In this document: in pieces, positions 1 to 6,335 of the stretch
How positions within the stretch are numbered: the first letter of the stretch is position 1
Layout: the number at the start of each line of letters is the position of its first letter
NCBI GenBank assembly: GCA_012511845.1
Contig: JAAZFF010000028.1
Coordinates: 1 to 6,335 of the forward strand
Reading direction: 5' to 3'
Length of the DNA stretch: 6,335 nucleotides
From: Lentisphaerota bacterium
GTDB lineage: Bacteria; Verrucomicrobiota; Kiritimatiellia; RFP12; UBA3636
Program-made: the position numbers and the translations under genes
Notes under the pieces: model-generated
Seen by the model: the letters and a program-made list of their open reading frames with translations, nothing else
Told to the model about the DNA's origin: nothing
The model's database searches: none

Positions 1-138
1 AATATTATCTGAAATATCTTTGGGAATCTTCAAAATAAACCTTTCTTTGTAGCATAAATAATAATATCAAAAAACATCTGTAGAAACAAGCTTGCTGAAA
101 ATCCGAATCGCAATTTTAAATGTTGCTGTAGTTGTGGG
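1..138. other. AT-rich non-coding stretch, no gene seen
   Basis: This AT-rich stretch lies before the repeat cluster. Open frames on the - strand run through it into the repeats, but they show no protein-like pattern, no ribosome site and no family resemblance. I see no promoter or terminator that I can defend. It may be the far edge of the repeat cluster, or the end of an intergenic region belonging to a gene outside the window. Confidence 0.5.
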
Positions 139-140
139 GA

Positions 141-222
141 GGTAGGGCGCGTTTTTCCAAAACCGCCGTTGATGCTGAGCAAGGTAGGGCGCGTTTTCCC
201 AAAACCGCCGTTGATGCTGAGC
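141..222. repeat. Two 40-nt direct repeats with internal palindrome (REP-like)
   Basis: Copy 1 is 141-180 and copy 2 is 183-222. They are separated by 2 nt and differ at a single position (a T in copy 1 is a C in copy 2, in the middle of the pyrimidine run). Each begins GGTAGGGCGCG and ends GATGCTGAGC. Inside each unit the GGCGCGTTTT-type arm can pair with the AAAACCGCC arm: about 9 bp with one bulged base and a 3-nt loop on the - strand reading. Near identity at short spacing and a foldable core are typical of REP/BIME-like dispersed palindromes. Only two copies are visible, so genome-wide dispersal is an inference. Confidence 0.8.
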
Positions 223-234
223 CGCAGACTGTAG

Positions 235-254
235 CACAGACATTCCTGTCTGTG
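235..254. repeat. Perfect 8-bp hairpin next to the direct repeats
   Basis: CACAGACA (235-242), loop TTCC (243-246), TGTCTGTG (247-254): a perfect inverted repeat. It lies 12 nt after the second direct repeat. It is followed by TAATTTT, a short T-run, so weak terminator activity on the + strand is possible, but no gene upstream in the window would use it. I read it as part of the same palindromic repeat cluster. Confidence 0.7.
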
Positions 255-284
255 TAATTTTGGCTGCAACAAAAAATAAAATTA

Positions 285-328
285 TTGATAAATAATGGTT
301 GCAATCCTCTACAATAATATGATAGTAT
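285..328 (+). promoter_or_regulatory. Possible promoter of the tRNA pair
   Basis: Two overlapping candidates lie before tRNA-Glu. One is TTGATA (285-290) with TACAAT (310-315), 19-nt spacing. The other is TTGCAA (299-304) with TAGTAT (323-328), 18-nt spacing. Either would start transcription 15-40 nt before the mature tRNA. The region is AT-rich, so chance matches are likely. A promoter is expected here because nothing else upstream on the + strand would transcribe the tRNAs. Confidence 0.35.
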
Positions 329-357
329 GCTTGCGTTTTCGAACACAATTTGTTTGC

Positions 358-432
358 ACTCCCATCGTCTATCGGCTAGGACATAAGGTTTTCATCCTTA
401 AAAGCGGGGTTCGATTCCCCGTGGGAGTGCCA
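358..432 (+). tRNA. tRNA-Glu (anticodon UUC)
   Basis: A full cloverleaf is visible. The acceptor stem is ACTCCCA (358-364) with TGGGAGT (422-428), the anticodon stem is TAAGG/CCTTA (384-388/396-400), and the 7-nt loop has anticodon TTC at 391-393. The T arm is CGGGG-TTCGATT-CCCCG. The discriminator is G429, followed by encoded CCA (430-432). It reads GAA/GAG codons; in many bacteria Glu-tRNA also feeds haem synthesis. One oddity is that the first pair is A1-U72 rather than the usual G1-C72. The flanking GC at 356-357 could also extend the acceptor helix by pairing with G429 and C430. It lies 61 nt before tRNA-Leu and is probably co-transcribed with it. Confidence 0.96.
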
Positions 433-493
433 TTTTTAACTTGCTAGGTTAGTAGAGTTCAGCAATCTCGAATTGAAGATTAGATTAAGTTTA

Positions 494-580
494 GCTCGGG
501 TGGCGGAATCGGCAGACGCGCTAGCTTGAGGGGCTAGTAGGAGCAATCTTGTGCGGGTTCAAGTCCCGCCCCGAGCACCA
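494..580 (+). tRNA. tRNA-Leu (anticodon GAG)
   Basis: This is a class II tRNA with a long variable arm. The acceptor stem is GCTCGGG (494-500) with CCCGAGC (570-576). The D-arm region is TGGCGGAATCGGCAGACGCG, typical of tRNA-Leu. The anticodon stem CTAGC/GCTAG (521-525/533-537) holds a loop with GAG at 528-530. A variable arm follows, then a GCGGG/CCCGC T stem, discriminator A577 and encoded CCA (578-580). It reads CUC and CUU. It follows tRNA-Glu and precedes a strong terminator, which supports a two-tRNA transcript. I find no second copy of its 3' end in the window, so nothing marks it as an integration site here. Confidence 0.97.
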
Positions 581-583
581 TTT

Positions 584-621
584 AAAGCGATGAAATGAAG
601 TGGTCATTTCATCGCTTTTTT
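584..621 (+). terminator. Rho-independent terminator after the tRNA pair
   Basis: A perfect 15-bp stem is formed by 584-598 (AAAGCGATGAAATGA) and 604-618, with loop AGTGG (599-603). The 3' arm runs into six consecutive T (616-621). It begins 4 nt after the CCA end of tRNA-Leu, so it should end the tRNA transcript and insulate it from the genes downstream. Because the stem has a matching A-run at its base, it could also work weakly on the - strand. Confidence 0.93.
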
Positions 622-627
622 CTGTGT

Positions 628-656
628 TTTACTTTATCCCGCAATAAGGTTATAGT
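628..656 (+). promoter_or_regulatory. Likely sigma-70-type promoter for the three-gene + strand cluster
   Basis: TTTACT (628-633, 4 of 6 to the -35 consensus) and TATAGT (651-656, 5 of 6 to the -10 consensus) are separated by 17 nt, the optimal spacing. It lies just after the tRNA terminator and about 50 nt before the GTG start of the small gene at 707, as expected for the first gene of an operon. The transcript start would be near 663. Consensus rules from model bacteria are assumed to apply. Confidence 0.5.
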
Positions 657-706
657 AATGGAGTTTTTAAAAATTTACCAAACTCATCGGGAGCAGAATT
701 AAGAAA

Positions 707-994
707 GTGAAAATTATTATCTACTACACACCGGAAAGAGATGAGGCTCAAAATGATGCCGGCTGCAGCTGTAGCTCACCATGTTATTTGTCGTTCGACG
801 GCACTTCTCCCATCGGCTCTTTGCCACTGTTTAAGCACGATGATTTTTCTATTGTGGATGATCTGTCTGAAACATTAACAGAATATAATGACTTAAGCAC
901 CTTTGAATATGAAGAGAATGATAATAAATGCTACTTTCAATATAAAGATTTGTTAATAAGCGATAAATCTTTCTGGGAAAAACTTGACTATTAG
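707..994 (+). CDS. Small hypothetical protein, 95 residues, acidic, Cys-rich N-terminus
   Basis: I do not recognise this protein. The only reasonable start is GTG at 707: the frame opens at 671 after a stop, and no ATG occurs anywhere in it. A GGGAG at 689-693 lies 13 nt upstream, somewhat far for a ribosome site. The product starts MKIIIYYTPERDEAQ and has a Cys-X-Cys-X3-Cys cluster (GCSCSSPC, about residues 19-26), then a strongly acidic, aromatic-rich C-terminal half. I see no signal peptide and no membrane segment, so it is probably cytoplasmic. Three clustered Cys suggest possible metal or thiol chemistry, but one more Cys far away (near residue 75) is not enough to argue for a zinc site. 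It is clearly AT-richer than the last two genes in the window. The next start lies 16 nt downstream, which fits co-transcription. Coding status is likely but not certain. Confidence 0.6.
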   Translation: MKIIIYYTPERDEAQNDAGCSCSSPCYLSFDGTSPIGSLPLFKHDDFSIVDDLSETLTEYNDLSTFEYEENDNKCYFQYKDLLISDKSFWEKLDY

Positions 995-1010
995 AAGAAG
1001 TGTATCAAGT

Positions 1011-2153
1011 ATGAAAATGACTCATCCTGAAGAAATCCTCGTAAAGGTGTTTAGGAAATTTGTCGAAAAAGGGCAAATAACCTCTGTTGCTCAAAATTTC
1101 AGTGGTTTGATAAATCAGACTTATTTCCTGTCTCAAATCGGCTCAGATGGTGTATTGCGCAAGTACGTTATGCAGTGCATGAATCGAAATGTTTTTAAAA
1201 ACTTGCCGCAACTCATGGATAATGTTTTTAGAGTGTCACAGCACATGGAACAAAAAAGCAAGTCGTCGGCAGACCCAGATGCTGAACGAAGTTTTTTAAA
1301 TTTTCTGTGTACTCTTGAGGGTAACTGTTATATTGATTCGGAGGAATTGGGCTTTTGGAGAATGTATCGGTATATCGCACACGCTGTAGGTCGACTTGAA
1401 GCAACAACCGTTAAAGAGGCTTATTCAGCAGGCAAAGGTTTCGGCAAGTTCCAATGCCAGTTGGCTGATATGCCGCCACCAAGATTATACGAAACTTTAA
1501 GTCGTTTTCATGATACCCGGAACCGGTACGATATTCTCAAAGATGCTGCCAGCCAAGATCCTCATAACCGTTTAACCCATTGCAAAGATGTACTGGATAA
1601 TCTCCTGTCTCTGGAGGATGCTGCTCTGGCAGTTCAGAAATCTCATGAAGCAGGCAGAATACCTGAGCGGGTGGTGCATAACGATGCCAAACTTTCCAAT
1701 GTATTGCTCGATGAAGAGGATGGCAGAGCTGTGTGCATTATAGATCTCGATACATGTATGCCGGGACTGTCTCTTCATGATTTTGGCGACCTGATGCGCA
1801 GCATTTGTACCAACTCCGCTGAAGATACTCAAACGCCTGAAAACATCCAAATAAGATTTGATATGTTCGAAGCTCTGGTAGCCGGTTTTCTTGATGGCGG
1901 TGATGGCTTTATGCTTGAAGAAGAAAAATATTTGATGCCTGATGCAGGAATTACCCTCACATCGGAAGTTGCAGTCCGATTTTTAACCGACTATCTTTCA
2001 GGTGATGTGTATTTCCAGACAAAATATCCGGAACATAATCTGGTAAGAGCACGGGCACAAATGACACTGGCACAGAAATTTGTAGACTCCATTGATCACC
2101 TTCGGGAAATAGTATCCAAGACTGAGTCTGATCTTGCCGAAACTGGCAAATAG
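1011..2153 (+). CDS. APH-fold sugar kinase, N-acetylhexosamine 1-kinase (NahK)-like
   Basis: This is a cytoplasmic kinase of the aminoglycoside phosphotransferase/choline kinase fold. I choose ATG 1011 (380 residues), with AGAAGAAG about 10 nt upstream. A TTG at 984 would add nine residues and overlap the previous gene. In 1011 numbering, the N-lobe has the family pattern GLINQTYFLS (32-41) and KYVMQCMN (51-58, usually ILQ..N) followed by VFK. The Brenner motif HNDAKLSN (223-230) gives the catalytic Asp 225 and metal ligand Asn 230. IDLD (244-247) supplies the second metal site and runs into MPGLSLHDFGD. The C-terminal RFLTDYLSGDVYF and HNLVRARAQ match the NahK-like subgroup rather than drug-resistance enzymes. 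NahK phosphorylates GlcNAc/GalNAc at C1 with ATP. The exact sugar is inferred, and other hexoses are possible. It sits 51 nt before the GT-C-like gene. Confidence 0.85.
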   Translation: MKMTHPEEILVKVFRKFVEKGQITSVAQNFSGLINQTYFLSQIGSDGVLRKYVMQCMNRNVFKNLPQLMDNVFRVSQHMEQKSKSSADPDAERSFLNFLCTLEGNCYIDSEELGFWRMYRYIAHAVGRLEATTVKEAYSAGKGFGKFQCQLADMPPPRLYETLSRFHDTRNRYDILKDAASQDPHNRLTHCKDVLDNLLSLEDAALAVQKSHEAGRIPERVVHNDAKLSNVLLDEEDGRAVCIIDLDTCMPGLSLHDFGDLMRSICTNSAEDTQTPENIQIRFDMFEALVAGFLDGGDGFMLEEEKYLMPDAGITLTSEVAVRFLTDYLSGDVYFQTKYPEHNLVRARAQMTLAQKFVDSIDHLREIVSKTESDLAETGK

Positions 2154-2204
2154 AATCAGTGTGCTTGAAACGGAGCGCTTCCGTGTGATAAACTTCACCA
2201 AAGA

Positions 2205-5200
2205 ATGGAAAATCAGAAGTACAGTAATCCGTTTAAGATAGGTCATGTCATTCTCGCACTCATTTTTACGGTAGCGACATTATTCTCACCTTTCAATTAC
2301 TGTGTTGCGGCATCTTCCTCTACGATAGCTATAAATGTAAAGGCATATTATGATGCTGAAGATGGCGATGTTGTATGGAGTGTCTCAAATTCAGGAGACG
2401 CTCTCGCCGACCGTATTTCACTCAGTCTGAAAGCAGATAATTCAGATATAATCGTTTCTGAAACTTTTTTTTTAGATGGTGGAGATGAATATTCCGGACG
2501 CTTGCACACTCCTTTTTTAAAGGAAAACAAACGTGGAAAATACATACTGCCGCTGTATGTAAAATATGAGGATGGTCTGGGGAATGCTTATTCCACAATC
2601 GCCTGGGTTCGTCATTGGATCGATGAAGATCCGAAAGCCTTTTCAGAGCCGGTGCAAACCAGCCTGGCTGCACCTGATGAACATGAATTTATTGTCGTTG
2701 AAAAGGGGGTCCCCGGTGGAAAAGGTACAATTTCTCTGATGGCGATGTCGTTTATCGACGAAGATATTATAGCTCATCCCCGCTTTCTGCTCCCATCCGG
2801 AATCGAACTCGAAGGCGATGCGCCAAGAGAGTTCAAAATACCTGCACAGGGCATCAGCCATCTTGAAGTTACTGTAACTAATCAGGCTATCAACAAAAGC
2901 GGTGCTTATCCGGTAGCGGCTATCCTTGAGTTTACCGATTCAAGTGGTGTACGGCATTCCGTCGACTCTTCCACGTATCTGCGAATAGAATCCGGTGTCG
3001 ATGATGCTCATTTGGTAAGAATGCCGCAAAAGATGCCCGTATCTGTTTTCTACATTGTATTTAGCATTTGGGCGCTGCTTTTCATTTTGCGGTGGCGTCG
3101 CGGTTACCCTGCAACGAGAGGTCTTCCGGAAAAGTTTTTTAGATGGATTGATTTTGCCATTGTTTCAGGATGCACTATCTACCTTGGATGGCTGCTTAAT
3201 ATCCATCTGGTGTTTCTAGATACACTTTGTGTTGGCGGTGATACACCGGCGCACCACTACCTCGTTTCACACATGGGAAGGACCGGCAAGATCGTATCAT
3301 GGGCACCGGGCTGGTGGAGTGGTTTCCCCATGTTCAGGTACTATTTTCCGCTTCCATATATTGTGATGGCGACCTTATCGCGTCTGTTCGCTCACAATGT
3401 AGTTTTTAAAATATGCTCGGTAGCGGGCATAATGGTGCTGCCATTGAGTTTTTATTTGTCAGGAAAGATCTTGCGATTGCCGAGACCGGCACCGGCAATT
3501 CTGGCATGCCTATCCATCCCCATCGCCCTTGATAACACTCATAGCATGTGGGGAGTAAATGCGTATAGTACTCTTGCTGGTATGATAGCCAATAGCTGGA
3601 GCTTCGCCTTCATGCTTCCGGCAATTTCTTCAGCTTGTCGCGACGCCCTTGATAATCACTTCCGTTGGAGAACCGTGGTACTGCTTTCTGCCATGGTACT
3701 TTCGCATTTCTTTACTTCGATGATGGCTGCCGGCGTCCTGTTTGTGCTGATGTGCGTGTTAGTCATAAGGGAATCCATGGACAGCGTTCCTCTGCGCAAA
3801 TGCGGTTGGTTCGTGCTTTTCCGCGAAGGCATCTGCGTCTTGCTGATCTGCTCTTGGTGGTTGTTACCACTCGTTGTACTTCGCAACTGGTCGGTTGACT
3901 TCGGAGTGCCCTGGAAAATAAACTTCTTCAAGCAACTTCCGCCGACTTTGCCGCCGGGCTTTGCCGGTTCTTTAATTTGCAGTGCAATAGCTTTGTTTTT
4001 TGTCCGACGTGAAAAACAGGATAAAGTAAATGTCGAATCCCGTATCTTAATGTTTATACACGTAACTATGCTTGCAGCGGCATTGCTTCTCTTTTACGGT
4101 GGCGGATTTTTAGTAGAAGTATTCGTAAATTGCAGATTCTGGCCGTTCATAACTTATTCTTTACTCGTTATTTCTGCACTCGCATTTTCCTATGCCTCAA
4201 GAGTCGCTGACATCCCACTTGCCGGTACAATTGCAGCACTGAGTTGTTGTGCAGCATTCGCCTGGCGTACGGGTGGCAACCCTGTCAATCCGGCGTGGTC
4301 GAACGAAAATCACGTATCATTCTGGTCACAGGCAAACTTCAGGGGAATGGAAGCAATGCCGGAAGGATACGTCATGTACGAAATAGCGGAAGCCGTCCGC
4401 GGTACGCCCGGACGGATGTCCAACGACCTGCATGTCGGCAACGAATACTTTGGCTCAAGTCGTGTTTTCGAAGCCATGCCGTTTCTTGCCGATAAACCTA
4501 TTCTCGAAGGGGGAATTGTAAATTCTGCCCTCGGTTCATTAACCGCTTACGCTGTACAGGGAGAAGTGTCCGATAGCACTGCAGGATTTCCTCTTATAGT
4601 AAAGCCGCGCAGTTTTGCGCCGGAGTCAGGACTCCGCCACCTCGAATTTATGAATGTGCGGCAGTTTGTTGCAAGGTCACGGCGTGTGCAGGAAGCTTTT
4701 ATGAATGATGAGGGGTGGCAGCTTAAAGATGAATTCGGAGGCGGCAAGTGGAAGCTGTTTGAAAGCACCATCGAGTCGGCATCACCGGTGCGCATATGGA
4801 ATACTGAGCTTCCCGTCTATCGCTCTGAAAATTTGCAGGCGGATCTGCTCGAGTGGTTTTACGAGATAGGTGCTGTTAAAACTCCTGCAATCCTTTTATC
4901 GGATGGAGATGAGCCGCCACCTGGCACTGAAGTTAAAACTCATGAAGAGTTTGTTGCGATGCTTGCCGCCGCACACGGTAATGCCGCTCCGGCAGCAGGG
5001 TGGCTCGATGAAGTGTCTCGCACATGCGAAGAAGCCGTCGTCTCAGACGACGGCTCCATACGGTTTGTTACCGATTCTATAGGCGAACCTCATTTGATAG
5101 CTGTTTCATATTTTCCAGATTTGCGTGTTCGCGGAGCTGACAGAATTTATTTTGTAACCCCGGGGTATCTCATTGTTTTTCCAACGCAAAGCGAAGTTGA

Positions 5201-5360
5201 AGTATACTATGGCAAAGGGTTCGCCGTTATAGCTGGTGAAGCCCTGTTTTTAGCAGGGCTTCTTATAATGGCTATTTCGAAAGGCGTGCTTCCATTTCGG
5301 AGAGTTGCTTTGTCAACTCTGAAGGGAGCTTATCGCCAAACTTCTCAAAGTGCTTCTTGA
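2205..5360 (+). CDS. PTPS-related / YfhO-like multi-pass membrane protein, probable GT-C glycosyltransferase
   Basis: A 1051-residue envelope protein. ATG 2205 is the only start after the in-frame stop at 2166; no good ribosome site is seen, only AAAGA directly before it. Residues 14-36 form a signal sequence (cleavage near VAA/S). Residues 40-270 look like two beta-sandwich (CARDB/NEW3-like) domains outside the membrane. A helix at 279-296 then leads to about ten further membrane segments up to about 687. The first external loop after it has GGDTPAH (344-350, D346 the likely catalytic acid) and [20 protein letters not shown] (366-385), hallmarks of PF10131-type proteins. RFWPF (644-648) is another family mark. 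A second external domain (about 690-1000) ends in SYFPDLRV and [10 protein letters not shown], as in YfhO relatives, before a last helix (1006-1024). 'PTPS-related' is a misnomer: I see no pterin-synthase site. Likely role: sugar transfer from a lipid carrier; donor and acceptor unknown. Its last 29 codons lie antisense to pckG. Confidence 0.8.
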   Translation: MENQKYSNPFKIGHVILALIFTVATLFSPFNYCVAASSSTIAINVKAYYDAEDGDVVWSVSNSGDALADRISLSLKADNSDIIVSETFFLDGGDEYSGRLHTPFLKENKRGKYILPLYVKYEDGLGNAYSTIAWVRHWIDEDPKAFSEPVQTSLAAPDEHEFIVVEKGVPGGKGTISLMAMSFIDEDIIAHPRFLLPSGIELEGDAPREFKIPAQGISHLEVTVTNQAINKSGAYPVAAILEFTDSSGVRHSVDSSTYLRIESGVDDAHLVRMPQKMPVSVFYIVFSIWALLFILRWRRGYPATRGLPEKFFRWIDFAIVSGCTIYLGWLLNIHLVFLDTLCVGGDTPAHHYLVSHMGRTGKIVSWAPGWWSGFPMFRYYFPLPYIVMATLSRLFAHNVVFKICSVAGIMVLPLSFYLSGKILRLPRPAPAILACLSIPIALDNTHSMWGVNAYSTLAGMIANSWSFAFMLPAISSACRDALDNHFRWRTVVLLSAMVLSHFFTSMMAAGVLFVLMCVLVIRESMDSVPLRKCGWFVLFREGICVLLICSWWLLPLVVLRNWSVDFGVPWKINFFKQLPPTLPPGFAGSLICSAIALFFVRREKQDKVNVESRILMFIHVTMLAAALLLFYGGGFLVEVFVNCRFWPFITYSLLVISALAFSYASRVADIPLAGTIAALSCCAAFAWRTGGNPVNPAWSNENHVSFWSQANFRGMEAMPEGYVMYEIAEAVRGTPGRMSNDLHVGNEYFGSSRVFEAMPFLADKPILEGGIVNSALGSLTAYAVQGEVSDSTAGFPLIVKPRSFAPESGLRHLEFMNVRQFVARSRRVQEAFMNDEGWQLKDEFGGGKWKLFESTIESASPVRIWNTELPVYRSENLQADLLEWFYEIGAVKTPAILLSDGDEPPPGTEVKTHEEFVAMLAAAHGNAAPAAGWLDEVSRTCEEAVVSDDGSIRFVTDSIGEPHLIAVSYFPDLRVRGADRIYFVTPGYLIVFPTQSEVEVYYGKGFAVIAGEALFLAGLLIMAISKGVLPFRRVALSTLKGAYRQTSQSAS
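5033..5055. repeat. Perfect 10-bp inverted repeat inside the GT-C-like gene
   Basis: AGCCGTCGTC (5033-5042), loop TCA (5043-5045), GACGACGGCT (5046-5055). It encodes residues 943-951 (EAVVSDDGS) of the membrane protein. A GC-rich perfect stem with a 3-nt loop would be stable in mRNA. No T-run follows on either strand, so it is not a standard terminator. It may be chance within GC-biased codons, or an mRNA structure. Confidence 0.6.
5238..5262 (-). terminator. Hairpin just after the pckG stop, inside the opposing gene; possible terminator without T-run
   Basis: GAAGCCCTG (5238-5246), 7-nt loop (5247-5253), CAGGGCTTC (5254-5262): a perfect 9-bp stem. On the - strand it starts 9 nt after the pckG stop codon (5272-5274), the usual place for a terminator. 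The sequence after it on that strand (ACCAGCTATA) lacks a T-run. It also encodes EALFLAGLL, part of the last membrane helix of the opposing protein, so coding constraint limits its form. It might act as a 3'-end stabiliser, or be chance. Confidence 0.35.
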
Positions 5361-6335
5361 TTTCGGGAATAACTTTTTCCCAGCCTTCAGTATCGCACTC
5401 CAGGAGAGCTTCCTTGTCAGCCTCAGGCATGTCGAGTCCATCGAAGTCGATGTCCTTGGGCAGATTCCCGATAGCTGTGGTAATAGCTTCAACTTTACCT
5501 TCACACCGCTCAAAAATCCACTTCAGGACACGGCTGTTTTCGCCGAAACCGAGCCAGAGCCAATGACCGTCAGCAGCCTTGCGGAACCAGTTGACGTAGT
5601 AGATTTTAGGAAGTTGTGCGCCTTCTTTTTTGCCGATTTTCAGCCAGTGTGCAAAGTAATCACCCATGTGGTATCCACAGAAGGGCAACATGGCAAAAGG
5701 ATCGAAGCGGAGTTCACCGACAACGCCGGCTGCAGCAGCAGTTCTCTCCGATGCCATAGTTGCACCGAGGAATACTCCGTGCTCCCAATCCATTGCTTCA
5801 TTCACAAGAGGCACAACCTCTGCACGGCGACCGCCAAACAGAAAGGCACTGATAGGCACACCTGCGGGATCTTCCCACTCCGGTGCAATCACAGGGCACT
5901 GTGCTGCCGGGGTAGTGAATCTGCCGTTCGGGTTGGCAGCTTTGACCTTTGAACCCTTTTTCCAGGGGCGGCGCAGCCAGTCGACGCAGAAATCTGGAGT
6001 TTCGTCCATATCTTCCCAGTATATGTCGCCATCTTCCGTAATAGCACAATTGGTGAAAATGCTGTTACCCTTGTTTACAGTAAGCATAGCGTTGGGGTTC
6101 GACTGCATCGAAGTGCCGGGTGCTACTCCAAAGAAACCGGCTTCCGGATTAATTGCATAAAGGCGACCATCATCTCCGAATTTCATCCAGGCAATATCGT
6201 CACCGATCGTTTCAACCTTCCAGCCCTCAATCGTAGGCTCCATCATGGCAAGGTTGGTTTTGCCGCAGGCTGAGGGGAAGGCGGCAGCTATATATTTCAC
6301 AATGCCTTCAGGGTTTGTCAGCTTAAGGATAAGCA
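5272..6335 (-). CDS. pckG: Phosphoenolpyruvate carboxykinase (GTP), C-terminal part, cut by the window end
   Basis: The cytosolic enzyme that interconverts oxaloacetate + GTP with PEP + CO2 + GDP. The frame is open through 6335 (reading [19 protein letters not shown] before the P-loop), so about 353 residues of a usual ~600 are visible and the start lies outside. The GTG at 6298-6300 is an internal Val codon, not a start. Visible motifs: the GTP-PEPCK P-loop FPSACGKTN (6253-6279), the metal/kinase-2 motif [34 protein letters not shown], the mobile lid [11 protein letters not shown], and VNWFRK plus GFGENSR near the guanine pocket. Relative to the vertebrate enzyme as I recall it, the three guanine-contacting Phe appear here as Phe (WFRK), Trp (5560-5562) and Phe (GFG). 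The Pro usually before GFG is Leu (5551-5553). The [16 protein letters not shown] tail ends at TAG 5272-5274, 89 bp inside the opposing gene. Confidence 0.96.
   Translation of the reverse strand, partial: LILKLTNPEGIVKYIAAAFPSACGKTNLAMMEPTIEGWKVETIGDDIAWMKFGDDGRLYAINPEAGFFGVAPGTSMQSNPNAMLTVNKGNSIFTNCAITEDGDIYWEDMDETPDFCVDWLRRPWKKGSKVKAANPNGRFTTPAAQCPVIAPEWEDPAGVPISAFLFGGRRAEVVPLVNEAMDWEHGVFLGATMASERTAAAAGVVGELRFDPFAMLPFCGYHMGDYFAHWLKIGKKEGAQLPKIYYVNWFRKAADGHWLWLGFGENSRVLKWIFERCEGKVEAITTAIGNLPKDIDFDGLDMPEADKEALLECDTEGWEKVIPEIKKHFEKFGDKLPSELTKQLSEMEARLSK

Noticed and set aside
141..222. Possible CRISPR array
   Set aside because: Only two repeats with a 2-nt gap, so there is no room for spacers, and no cas genes are present.
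30..348. Three open frames on the - strand across the repeat region
   Set aside because: They translate the 40-nt repeat twice (SINGGFGKTRPT pattern), differ in frame over the same DNA, and lack ribosome sites or family resemblance.
433..493. Possible tRNA remnant between the two tRNAs (GCTAG..TAGTAG..CAATC resembles part of tRNA-Leu)
   Set aside because: The similarity is short and gapped, and no cloverleaf can be formed. It is best read as spacer.
494..580. tRNA-Leu as an attachment site of an integrated element
   Set aside because: No direct repeat of its 3' end and no integrase in the window.
1011..2153. Aminoglycoside resistance gene
   Set aside because: It shares the APH fold, but the flanking motifs (GLINQTY, MPGLSLHDFGD, RFLTDYLSGDVYF) point to the sugar kinase subgroup.
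2170..2184. Terminator between the kinase and membrane protein genes (ACGGA-GCGCT-TCCGT)
   Set aside because: The stem is only 5 bp and no T-run follows. It is unlikely to separate the two genes.
5264..5269. Perfect TATAAT as a promoter
   Set aside because: No -35 element at proper spacing (GCCCTG at 5241-5246), and it lies within the 3' end of the membrane protein gene with no downstream + strand gene to drive.
2205..5360. 6-pyruvoyl-tetrahydropterin synthase activity
   Set aside because: The family name is historical. No soluble pterin synthase domain or its zinc-binding histidines are visible.
5365..5381. Terminator after the membrane protein gene (GGGAA...TTCCC)
   Set aside because: The stem is only 5 bp, no T-run follows, and the bases encode a conserved part of the carboxykinase tail.
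5350..5952. 200-codon open frame on the + strand opposite pckG
   Set aside because: It is the antisense shadow of a well conserved enzyme, and its translation shows no family pattern.

Overview
The window looks like a chromosomal segment from a Gram-negative-type bacterium. My best guess is the PVC superphylum, Lentisphaerota/Verrucomicrobiota-like. This is an inference from three things: the REP-like palindromes upstream of the tRNAs (which I recall, unverified, from such genomes), a GTP-type PEP carboxykinase, and a large membrane glycosyltransferase-like protein with a secreted N-terminal domain. Taxonomy confidence is modest. By eye, base composition rises from AT-rich on the left to roughly balanced on the right.

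Layout. Positions 1-357 carry no convincing gene. They hold a cluster of palindromic repeats: two 40-nt direct repeats 42 nt apart, followed by a perfect 8-bp hairpin. Positions 358-580 encode tRNA-Glu(UUC) and tRNA-Leu(GAG) in tandem, closed by a strong Rho-independent terminator (584-621). A plausible sigma-70-type promoter (628-656) then leads into three genes on the + strand: a small unrecognised protein (707-994), a sugar kinase of the APH/choline-kinase fold resembling N-acetylhexosamine 1-kinase (1011-2153), and a 1051-residue membrane protein of the PTPS-related/YfhO-like GT-C type (2205-5360). The - strand carries the C-terminal part of GTP-dependent phosphoenolpyruvate carboxykinase (5272 to beyond the window end). 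It converges on the membrane protein gene, and the two 3' ends overlap by 89 bp.

How the genes may work together. The kinase and the membrane protein are close and co-oriented (51-nt gap), so they may be co-transcribed. One would phosphorylate a free sugar at C1 for activation, and the other would transfer a sugar from a lipid-linked donor outside the membrane. That suggests envelope glycan or glycoprotein work, but the link is inferred from position alone. The carboxykinase is central metabolism (oxaloacetate/PEP interconversion) and is probably unrelated.

I do not see a clear new defence system or mobile element. The points most worth checking are the repeat cluster, the domain architecture of the membrane protein, the convergent coding overlap with hairpins, and the tRNA-Glu acceptor end.
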